A stretch of 64,000 nucleotides of DNA from Acanthaster planci. Lineage: Eukaryota; Echinodermata; Asteroidea; Valvatida; Acanthasteridae. The stretch covers positions 136,782 through 200,781 of the forward strand of contig NW_019091678.1 in the NCBI RefSeq assembly GCF_001949145.1. The letters run 5' to 3'. Positions 10,917-19,951 of the stretch are shown here, piece by piece. The notes under the pieces were generated by a model. It was given only the letters and a program-made list of their open reading frames with translations. It was not told where the DNA came from and ran no database searches. Every line of letters starts with the position of its first letter. The stretch's first letter is position 1. The position numbers were made by a program, and so were the translations under genes.

Positions 10917-13457
10917 TTACGAAGGCTTTTTAAACAGCTTTGCCAGTTTTCCACTGCGCCAGAGGAACACCAAAAGAAGGATCAACAGGAGCAGTATGAC
11001 CAGGACGATTACTACCACGATGACTGTCACGTCGGTGGAAGTTTCTGGTGTCGTGGAGGGAGCGGCGGTTGTAACTGAAGCTGGAAGCTGAATGGTAGCG
11101 TGTCCGTCTACCGCGGCCGGGGTGTGCACAAAGCCTGGTGCCTTGGTGCCTGGTGCGTCGGGCTGTACCGGTGTACTGGGCTGACCGTCAGGCATCGTCG
11201 AAGGAGTTTGTGATGTCAGCGTAGTTTGTTCGTTTTGGGTGGGTTCAGTAGAAGGTTCGTCAATCGTCTCATCTGGGGGGAGACATTGGCTGTCGTAGTG
11301 TAGAAAAATGAATCGATTCCGTGGTTTAACAGGAGGTTATAGATAACGCTGTACAAAGATGTCCTCAGTCATTGATACGGTTTCTCATTATATATCACGT
11401 GGACACCAGCCTTCTTTCGTCTTGGCCATTTGTTGTATAGATTTTGTAAAAGGCAGGAAACTAAACATTGAATCTATATCCTTTTAACAGCAAAGCCAAG
11501 AGTTACCTTGGAATGAGACTGTCTGAAGCAATCGGGGAAGTGAAAATTTCATCTCCCTCGCCACAGATGCAAAACGGTTGTGTTGCTAAGGAGTACACGC
11601 ACAGACCTCGTCCATCCTCATACAAGCATAATATGCCATCGCTGTAGGGACATTGCAGAACTTGATTCGTGTCCCTGCATAATTCCGGAGCTAGAAGGCA
11701 TAAACGGGTGGGATGAATTTGTTGTCATTTCGGCAAGTGAAATTATAAGATTTATAAGCTATTAAACTGAATTTGCGTTGCATGGATGATTAGTCTCCAA
11801 TATTGGCACGTTATTAATTTGATTCTTTTTTATAGTAGCTGAATTAGTTTGGGTTTTTATGTGTCCTAAATAAGCGTCGGGCGACTGCAGTATTTTGAAA
11901 AACTGAACGATTTGTAACCTCCGTACTCGTAAGGAAGAATGTCACAGCAGTACTTGAATTGAGATGAAAAAAAAACTATAACACGAGTTGATAGAAGGAG
12001 TCGCAGTATGAAAAGATCGAATGACTAATGAGTGGCACCAGCAATGATTCATAATTTTCTAACTGTAGAAGGAGATGAAAGAAGCTTATTCAAACTCAGT
12101 CTGATGACTGAGGACAATGAGGTTCAAAGATGGATAAACCTACCTGTGACGGAGAGCGTAGTGGCGCAAGAGAACCACTGATCTAGATCAGTAGTGCAAA
12201 GTCCGGCACAAATGGTATCTCCCTGGACCTTACATGAACTGCAAAAACAATGGCATTTTGTAGAAATTTAAAACACTAGAAAAAGGGTTGCTGGCTATAC
12301 AGTGACCTATAATGTACAAATCGAAAAGAAAAACGGTTGGAGGGTGGGACGTTTCGATTCTAGCAGAATCTTTCTCAGTTTGAAAAGTATGAATTTAACC
12401 CGTGGAGGCGTTTCGATATGTGCTCCTGGCCGTGAAAAGTGGCGTCAAATACTTTAGATCAATTGGAATGCGAAGTTGAAGCCACATTCCTGATTTCCCC
12501 GGTATCATGTCCCGTTCGAGCAGAACATCAAACATAGGCCTAAATCTTCCTCACGCGGCCGACTTAAAGCATATGTTCTCTGTAATGTTGCGCGTAATTA
12601 CATTCTTTGCATCGTACCAAGTAGAAAGACAGCGTCATTAATCAGAAATGTGTACTGTATATACCAAACAAGCGGATATCTGACAACGGCGTAAGATGGT
12701 GAAAATGACTAGGCCTCATTGTCGAACCTATAGTGGCGTATCCAGCACGAGGGGGGCAGTGAGGGCAACTTGCCTCCCAGTTTTTATTATTATTATTATT
12801 ATTTTCATACCAATCGTATTACTTTCTTTTATTCCCAAAGAAGTTTGAAATTTTGAGTAAAATTCATGAAGTGGCCATTTACAAACTGTCCTGCACCGAT
12901 TTTGTTTTTTCCTATACTTAATATGTATTTCTCGTTTTTGTTACTGTATAATAATCTCTCGATTTATATATTTGTTCCGTTATTGTTTACTCTTCCTGAT
13001 ATTAACCAATATCGAAAAAAGTCATATTGAAATTGAATTGAGTTTTGTCACTTTATTCATCAGTATATGAATCTATTACCCTAAAGCAAATACTTTAGGG
13101 ATGCATGATATGGAACTTTGATAATACATTTGTGTTATCCACATCTTTGTTTCTTTATATCATATCAAGAATTATTTAAGTAGGCCTCAGGATCAGGAAC
13201 CGTGTGTGAATACACTTGATCGCATATACATGGCTAAATATGTCCCTTGACCATGGGAACTGAGAAACGGAAAGAGAAAGATACCTTGCATCGGCATCTG
13301 TGCAGAAGTGCTCTCTCAGACGGACCAACAGTTCTGGCGATTCTTGTGGCGTAGTCTGTGCACTGCAGGCCGTCCATAGCACACCACAGCCTGAGAGGAC
13401 GATCGTGGTAATAATCAAGCCTAGCATTGGAATGCTTCTTGCCTTTACCGGGCCCAT
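10917..13457 (-). CDS. Cys-rich single-pass membrane protein, gene 2 (complete four-exon frame, 239 aa)
   Basis: Exons 13457-13285, 12238-12144, 11585-11507 and 11289-10917 join without a stop to give 720 bases (phases 2, 1, 2). The start is ATG 13457-13455 (MGPVKARS), leading into a hydrophobic signal region. The mature part has eight cysteines (HFC, SCKVQGDTIC, GLC, FSC, PFCIC, QCL). A long Thr/Pro/Ser stalk (PSTEPTQ, TTAAPSTTPETST) precedes a strongly hydrophobic helix (VIVVVIVLVILLLLILLLVF) and the basic ending LWRSGKLAKLFKKPS. The stop TAA overlaps a donor, TC|GTAAG. If that donor is used, a tail exon should follow below 10917, but I see none, so this copy may be a short-tail or decoy member. 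Function is unknown. Confidence 0.72.
11507..11585 (-). CDS. Gene 2 exon 3: short Cys-containing exon
   Basis: 79 bases, acceptor CCTTAG, donor GTAACT, phase 1 to 2. It reads TQPFCICGEGDEIF and ends SLIP. It lies where the longer second Cys module of gene 1 sits. It is the least certain exon of gene 2, but the total frame works only with it. Confidence 0.58.
12144..12238 (-). CDS. Gene 2 exon 2: Cys-rich module
   Basis: The acceptor TTTTTGCAG and donor GTAGGT enclose 95 bases (phase 2 to 1). The reading SCKVQGDTICAGLCTTD then QWFSCATT aligns by cysteine spacing with gene 1 exon 2 and gene 3 exon 2. Confidence 0.7.
13285..13457 (-). CDS. Gene 2 exon 1: signal peptide
   Basis: Begins MGPVKARSIPMLGLIITTIV and continues through a Cys-containing hydrophobic region to SAQTTPQESP, a likely cleavage region. 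It ends LREHFCTDADA before a GTATCT donor, phase 2, as in gene 1. Confidence 0.7.
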
Positions 13458-16319
13458 ATTCTCGGATTAGTAGACCAAATTCACCTTGGGTTCCAATAAA
13501 GGTAATTTGCCTTGCGATGCAGATGTAGAATATCAAGTATCACTGAAGTATGTGCGCCAGTAGCGGTTCGGAAAACATACCTGCCAAAAAAACTGAGCTT
13601 CATAGGCCTCTGCTATTTTGCTGCCTGGAAAAACCACTTAAGGCTTAGAACCTCAAATGGTTTTACTATGCTTTTCCATTCTATCTTGCGGTTTTATTTT
13701 ATTCGAGTACACACCCGCTGTCTTTTATTTACTTACTACTGCTAATGTAGTGGTTTAATATTTACTGACTGTCTTATCTAATGGTTGGTGAAACACGCGT
13801 GCGGCACACTAACTTTGTCATTATGCAGTTATTCGATGTGGAAATATGCGGGTCTGGCGTCTGTTGCAAGTTAACACTGAAAATATCGGTAGCGGGACAC
13901 GTACTAGTTGTTTGCTCGACCCCAATGTCATGCAAAATGGGATGGGATCATTTCTCAGTGCCCCACGAAGTAGGCCTAATTGTTTCGAATCTCCATTGGA
14001 CACAATTTATCTCAAACAACGCCTCGTGCGCATGACCCGTGCGCATAGCATGCATTAAGGTAGCAAATCACCCACTAGACTTTGTGACGGCTGCTCTTAA
14101 CAAAACCTTTTAACGGCATTAACCCGTCCCAGCGCCCTGCAAGGGCGGTGGGGTCGACCGAAGGACTAAAAGAAGGCTCTCAGTTCATGCTTGTCCTGAA
14201 GTGAATTGACCTGCTTCCGTTGGCTGAGTATGATGGCATTAAAAAGGAACCGAGTTTCACTCTTCATTTCATATTTACAGGAACCGAGCAACTCGGCATT
14301 CCTGCGAAGTGCGGCAGGAAATATTTTCATAACCAGCTATCAGCCTGTACATCTGTCATTAATATCATTTTCACATGTCTCTTTCCTGTTTTATCAACAC
14401 CAATGCTGTCTTATCTACCCAAGATTCACCTTTGCATGTAAGCGAAACAATGATGGCATATGACAAAAAGTAAATTTCCATTATTAAACTCATTCATGCA
14501 GGTGTGATATTTCAATTCACTATGTAATCGCAGACAAATACAACTGAAAATTACAACTTCAAATTATGCTATGCAATCGTACTAACATTACACTCAATAC
14601 GGTCTTTGGGTACAATGGGGAAATTCTATCAGGCCGACTATGGATAAAACAACAGGCTATCGTGTCATTTCCCCCGATCAGCCGTGGAACATGTGTCGTT
14701 GTGACTGTTCACGGCTGGGTTAGTTACAGAATACTCTTTCTTTATCACATGTAGTGATTTTAATGAAAACTAAGTTTATTATTCACCCATAAAGGTACAT
14801 GTTTCATAGGTTGAAATTTAGTTTGGCTGCATGAGAGAATTCATGAGTCAACACCGTACTTAAACATGGTCCTGCATACTATATAACCCGAAATTCTGAA
14901 TATAATGCTCTCTCGCCATTTCCCTGATCGTTTTGGATTTGAATAAACAATAACCATCAGCCCATAACTTTTCCCCTTTAGAATTTGTTGCGCACAGGTT
15001 TTGTACTTCACCGGTTCTCAAAGAAAGTTATTCGCAATAACAAACCCTACGAATGTGAGAGGAGCACGGCTGGCTGAATCCATTTCAATTACACCCTGGT
15101 TTCATGCTCAGTATTTCCTTCCATACTATTTCCTTGTAGAGTGCATACGGTATCAGCGTAAAATACTGTTTGGAAGACGAAACCATTACATGAAAATATG
15201 TCATAATTGCATCAAATATATAAAACGCCATGCAGGTTTTGCCTGGAAACAGATGAGTTAGATAAAGCTTATTTCATTTCATAACAAAATAATAGATATG
15301 ATGCAGAAAACACGATTTAAAAATTGATGAAGCTTTTTATAGAATTTTCAGAAATAGTGCAATTAAATTTTAATACAATTTTCCACCTACTGTTCTATGT
15401 ACAGGGGCATCATAAATGTAAAAATATGAACACAGTCATTTATTTTGTTTTTCGTAACATTTGCGCTGATCCTGTGTATTTTAGATTTAAGAAGAATTAA
15501 AGGAACATTTGAAAATTTGTCAAAGGAAACAATGAACCTAAGTCCAAATCAATGCACCTATTTACGTACTCAAATAAGATTTCTAATATACCCGTCATTT
15601 CAAAACCTTTCACTTTTTAAGACGTTGTCAAGAACTTCTCTCATTTTCGTCCTTTCTTCGGGGTGACCTTGACATCGAAAGAATATTCATCAAAACTGGC
15701 TCTCACTTCATGAAGCTGAAGGGCCGGGTACATAGATAATTTGATTGACGATAAACACAAATTCAGCAAATAAACATACACACATTTTGCGAACATTACA
15801 AACAACTCATTTTAAAGTTCGGTGATCTTTTCTGTACAAAATCAGTCTCTTCAGTGTGCGGGATTTGTATATGACGTGATGCTGTCACAAGGAGTTTTTT
15901 TCATAAACAGAGCTGATTTAAACAGACAAGAAACATATATGTTATATAATGAAACACTATGATTTGGACCCGGTGCAGGAACAATATGATACGACAGACA
16001 AATTAGCTTTAGTGCGATCGTGTGCGATCTTTTTTTTTTTTTTTTTCAAATTCACAAGTCTGTATGGCCATTATAGAACAGGTTGCATTTTGTTCGCTGA
16101 AGGCGTAGATATGATTGGGATCTTCTAGCGAATATTTTGGCCTTCATGGTACCTCGAGGGAATGGTCATATTTTGACTTAAACTGAAAGACGTTTAGCCG
16201 TCGTTTTGGTTGCCATATGTTGTGGTTGGTTGGAGGTGGTAATGTTTGTTGAAGCTGTTGTTAGGTTGCGTTTTCGTTTTGTTGGTTGTGTGTATTATTT
16301 CGTTTTATTTCTGCTTAAT
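13458..16319. other. Intergenic stretch between receptor genes 2 and 3
   Basis: About 2.9 kb of AT-rich DNA with short open frames on both strands but no splice-consistent or homologous coding signal. There is a poly-T run near 16030. Nothing else is supportable. Confidence 0.55.
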
Positions 16320-17007
16320 TTAAGGCATTTTGCTGTCCTGAAATGTGATATGGTCGTAGCCAGGACTGTTATCGAGATGTTGGTAGTCACCACCTTCGTC
16401 TATGTTCGATGGGGCACCTGTATTAATACGTTTGCCTGCCACTCTACCGAGGTGATCATATAGGGATGCTTCACATGCGTCATTATCGCCTGGTGCCAAG
16501 GCAGTGACCTCCTCGTAACCAGATGCCTTTTTGGAGTGCGCACCCTCTTTCGCGCTTTGGCCTATTACAGCCACGTTGAGGTGGTCGTACGCATGGGAGC
16601 TGTCGTTTCAAGTGGTTGGTTCTTGTCCTTCAGAATCCTTTTGTTGTTGTTTTAGAGGAGTATACAGACGTTCTTCATAGCTTGGACTCTCGAGGGCACA
16701 GTAGTGCGGGTCCGTAGAGGCAGCTTCGGTGTCATCCACCTGAAGACATCCGTGGTCTCTCGGGATTTCCGGAGTTTGTCCAACCCCAGCTTGAGCCTTC
16801 ACTGCAGGGAGGCACCCTCGCCCATTTTTCATGTAGCGGTCAATCGCCTGTTTGTCGCCCGATTCGTCTATACAGTGGTATTTGCCCACTTCGTCCGTGG
16901 ATTTCGCGCTCTCAGGTTCTGCCGTATTTAGCTCGTTTGAGCCCCTCGGTAAATGACCGTACGCGTTGTCTTTGCTGATTGGTTGCAGAGGTGCGGAAGG
17001 AGGTGCT
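16320..17007 (-). CDS. Gene 3 cytoplasmic tail frame with many tyrosine motifs, interrupted by TGA
   Basis: One frame is open from about 17007 to 16320 except for a single TGA at 16610-16608. It starts Pro-rich (APPSAPLQP, as in gene 1) and contains AYGHLP, PSYEERLYTPL and, after the TGA, AYDHLNV, SGYEEV, LYDHLG, DYQHLDNSPGYDHI. The last motif is a YxxL-x5-YxxI pair, close to ITAM spacing. The acceptor is uncertain: AAG|A at 17007 fits phase 2, while the stronger CTAG at 17018 does not. Confidence 0.55.
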
Positions 17008-17629
17008 CTTGTGGAATCTAGAATGTAACAAAGTATGTCATTTTCGTGGCTGTTGTTGTCCGTGTCGTTGTTAATGTCATTTGTGTCATTGTGGACGTCG
17101 TCTTATTTCAGTACATTAAGAGCTCTGTATCCAATGAGTTTTGTGTACCATTTTGAATTCCCTTGCGAAGAACATTTGTCTTGAGCCTGAAAATAATTTG
17201 AAAATACTTACCCATCACCTCAGCACCTTGTGAGTTACTTTTCTTTTTGCGTGAATAAAAAATGGTAATAATAATATATATTACTACCAATTGCGAGGTA
17301 CCCCAGAAATAATCAAAATTGATAGTAATCAACTGATACTTCTCCGTTCAAACTTCCAGCAGTGAATACTGCGCACTAGCAAACGGGCACGATCTAATAA
17401 TTGGGGATATCGTTGGAAGACTTGATTCTTGTGCAAAGTCTCGACCGTAACTGAGGACACAATTTGTGTTTAACTGTTCCGCTTGTATTACGTCTTTTCG
17501 TTTAATTTTGACGTTGAGATGTTTGCCACAGCTGACTATTTCTGCGTGAAAACATTGACCAAATTACAATCAGCATTGGTTTGTTTAAGTAAAGGCTAAT
17601 GATGAACCACAAGCATTTAACAAACTTAC

Positions 17630-17977
17630 GAGGGCTTTAAATTTATAATCAGCTTTGCTAGTGTTCCGCGGCGCCAGAGGAACACCAGTAGAAAGATCTG
17701 CAGGAGTACTACTGACAGAACGATTCCCAGCACGATGGCTGGTACGTTCACTTGTGTCCTGTTTCCTTGTCTGTCACAGCTTCCGTTTGCTGGTGTGGTC
17801 TTGTGCGTGTTCGGTGTGGTTTGCTTCCTGGTAGGTCTGGCAGGCTGACTGTCCGATGAATTAGATTGACTGCTTGGCGTACGGGAAGGACGTGGTGTTC
17901 TCATGGAGATTATTTCCGCCGTGAAGCTGGTTCCAGTTGATAGCTCATTCTTCGTTTCCTCGGTACTCACCCAGGTC
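17630..17977 (-). CDS. Gene 3 stalk and transmembrane exon
   Basis: After a CCACCAACAG acceptor comes a long Ser/Thr/Pro-rich stalk (TPRPSRTPSSQSNSSDSQ, KTTPANGS). The helix VPAIVLGIVLSVVLLQIFLL is followed by VFLWRRGTLAKLIINLKPS. The ending closely resembles gene 2 (VFLWRSGKLAKLFKKPS). The following TAA (17628-17626) is inside the consensus donor TC|GTAAGT. Confidence 0.75.
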
Positions 17978-18418
17978 CTGTTGGTGGGAAGAAAAGTTAA
18001 GTTTATTGTATATCGGAATCTACATCACCCATTCGTTTTTGGCTTTACCATGGATGTAAATCTTGGGGATAGGATACATTCATACAGTGTATCCCCTCCC
18101 ACACTTTTTGACCAGAGGAATGGGCAGTTGCTTCACCCCCCCCCCCTGTTTTTCATGAGGTAACACAATCTGGGCAGATTGTGGAGAATTTTTCAGCCTT
18201 CCCAACAATCAACAAGTATTTAACAGCACTTAAAAGGGAAAACTTTTAACAGCAATAAACACGCCGTTTTGATGCCATGTTCTGCAGGAGTGTCAAGCAT
18301 AATTACAGATGTTCAGCTGTATCATAAGCATCACCCCCCCCCCGCGGTCATGGTCAACCCAATGGGGAAACTGCACTGAGGCGTGTAAGCTGGTAGAGGT
18401 TTTAAGGATCAAACCAAC

Positions 18419-18504
18419 CTGTGGAACTGAAGCATTCATTCCAGTACACTAAGCTGCAAATACTCCAACAGAGAGAGTCTCCTTCAAGTTGGCCGTTACA
18501 TGGG
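18419..18504 (-). CDS. Gene 3 exon 2: Cys-rich module
   Basis: 86 bases between a GCTTTACAG acceptor and a GTTGGT donor, phase 2 to 1. It has four cysteines (PCNG, SLCWSIC, ECFSS). Spacing and phases equal those of the exons at 3756 and 12144. Confidence 0.62.
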
Positions 18505-18913
18505 CTGTAAAGCAAGCATACTGCTAGTATTTTAAATAGCCCCAATCCAGTGTACATACATACATTAAAATGTGACGCTGATATTTCAAATTCTAGAAGA
18601 GGGCACAAAGAATTTTTGGGCACTGTGATAATTGTACAATTATGGTTTTTTTAATTAGAGATTACAATAACAAAAAGTAGTGTTTAAAAAGAATGAAGTC
18701 TAAAAATGACTATGGCCGGTATTGTGCTTAAATGAATACCCTGTTGTCACATGCAAAATGCAAAAAATGCACTAAACTCACTATTTTGGCTGAAATTGGG
18801 CCTTACTGCAATTTGCCCCTCTCGAGACTCCAGCGTGTCAGACAGGATTAAATTTTCAGATAAGTTCCAAGTGGAACAGAAATGAAAAACAGTTTAATAC
18901 AGAAGATCAGAGT

Positions 18914-19034
18914 CCAAGAGTTTGCAACGCGTTGACCAATCACAATGCCCGAAATCTGTCGACCCTTTCCAAATGTGAATTGGATCGACAAATTTCGCGC
19001 ATTGTGATTGGTCAACGCGTTGTAAACTTGATCT
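18914..19034. mobile_element. Palindromic MITE-like element
   Basis: The left arm (caacgcgttgaccaatcac at 18925) and right arm (gtgattggtcaacgcgttg ending 19022) are perfect over 24 bases. With mismatches they extend inwards (gaaatctgtcga against tcgacaaatttc) and outwards to about 50 bases each, around a short loop. Coding capacity is nil. A non-autonomous DNA element is the natural reading. Confidence 0.65.
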
Positions 19035-19654
19035 TGGAGGCGCACTATGGATGACCTTTCATGAAATACGCAAGTTAGACAAGCTACTACCACTAGTTTG
19101 CAAGAGCGGCCGCCAACATTAACATTGTCAACAGTGTAGATCTGCACTAATCCTAGAGTTAGGAACACTCTAACCTTAACCTGGCGCGTTGGAGGTCAAT
19201 CAAAACCGTATAGGCCTAGGACAGCCTTTTTCAGATACTTCAGCACGATTTTCTTGAAACTAAATGACGTCTTCAGTGTCCTGAGGTTATTATTATTATT
19301 ATTATTTATTTAGGTTGCTTTTACACAGTAACCCATTCAACCGTAGTTGTTGTGCAAGGGGCCGTGTTTTATGTATGGGTACCTTCGTCATGCTTGCAAC
19401 TTTGCTAGCCAGTGGTAGTTATGCACATGGCCTGCCTTATTTGCATATTTCATGAATCGCCCGTTGGGGACAGCCAATTGTTCCTCTTTTGTTCAAGACC
19501 CGCTCCCATGATGTTTTGCACTTTACATGTATACTGTTGTCAATCGGGAACTCTCGGTGAATTGGGGTCCCTAGGCCCTGTTGTTTAGGATCCCCTGTTG
19601 AATGAAAAAAAAATACCATCAGCGCTGCTATAGGGTAGCCTTTCTACATGCAAA

Positions 19655-19810
19655 AGAGTGAAAAACTCACTTTCAAAAAGAGTGAGTTCTACAACACTCC
19701 AAAAGAGTGAAAACCACTTTAAAAAGAGTAAAAACTAATCGAATAAGAGGGCAACCGAGTGAAATTTCCACTCTTCTCAGGAGCCTATAACGGACAACTC
19801 GAAAAGAGTT
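19655..19810. repeat. Degenerate aaaagagtgaaaa repeat block
   Basis: At least six imperfect copies of aaaagagtgaa or its reverse complement (cactctt, ttcactc) lie within 160 bases upstream of the CCCH gene. The mixed orientation suggests termini of a non-autonomous element rather than a simple satellite. Confidence 0.5.
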
Positions 19811-19951
19811 TAGTTTTTCTTTGTATGGCTCCTCTTTTAAAGTGATTTATCATTCTTTTGCCTATAATTGAAAGATACTGTACGTGAAGGTACGGTAGGG
19901 ACCCACGGTTTTTTATCGACTTCCCTGGCCCTCGAGAGGGCGCCATATAAA

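Larger units (their letters stand above)
16320..18504 (-). pseudogene. Cys-rich single-pass receptor-like gene 3 (incomplete, in-frame stop in tail)
   Basis: Recognised pieces: Cys exon 18504-18419 (phase 2 to 1), stalk/transmembrane exon 17977-17630 (phase 2 to 2) and a tail exon from about 17007 down to 16320. The Cys exon reads PCNGQLEGDSLCWSIC and ends NECFSST, aligning with genes 1 and 2. No signal exon was found upstream to about 20 kb, and no phase 1-to-2 exon between 18419 and 17977, so the Cys exon cannot be joined directly to the transmembrane exon. The tail frame has a TGA at 16610-16608 but stays open afterwards to 16320. Either the gene is decaying, or exons are divergent or misassembled. 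It could still produce a truncated receptor. Confidence 0.55.
18505..19951. other. Intergenic stretch between receptor gene 3 and the CCCH gene
   Basis: Contains a palindromic MITE (18914-19034), a (TTA)n run near 19289 and a block of degenerate aaaagagtgaaaa repeats (19655-19810). I found no signal-peptide exon for gene 3 here. Confidence 0.55.
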
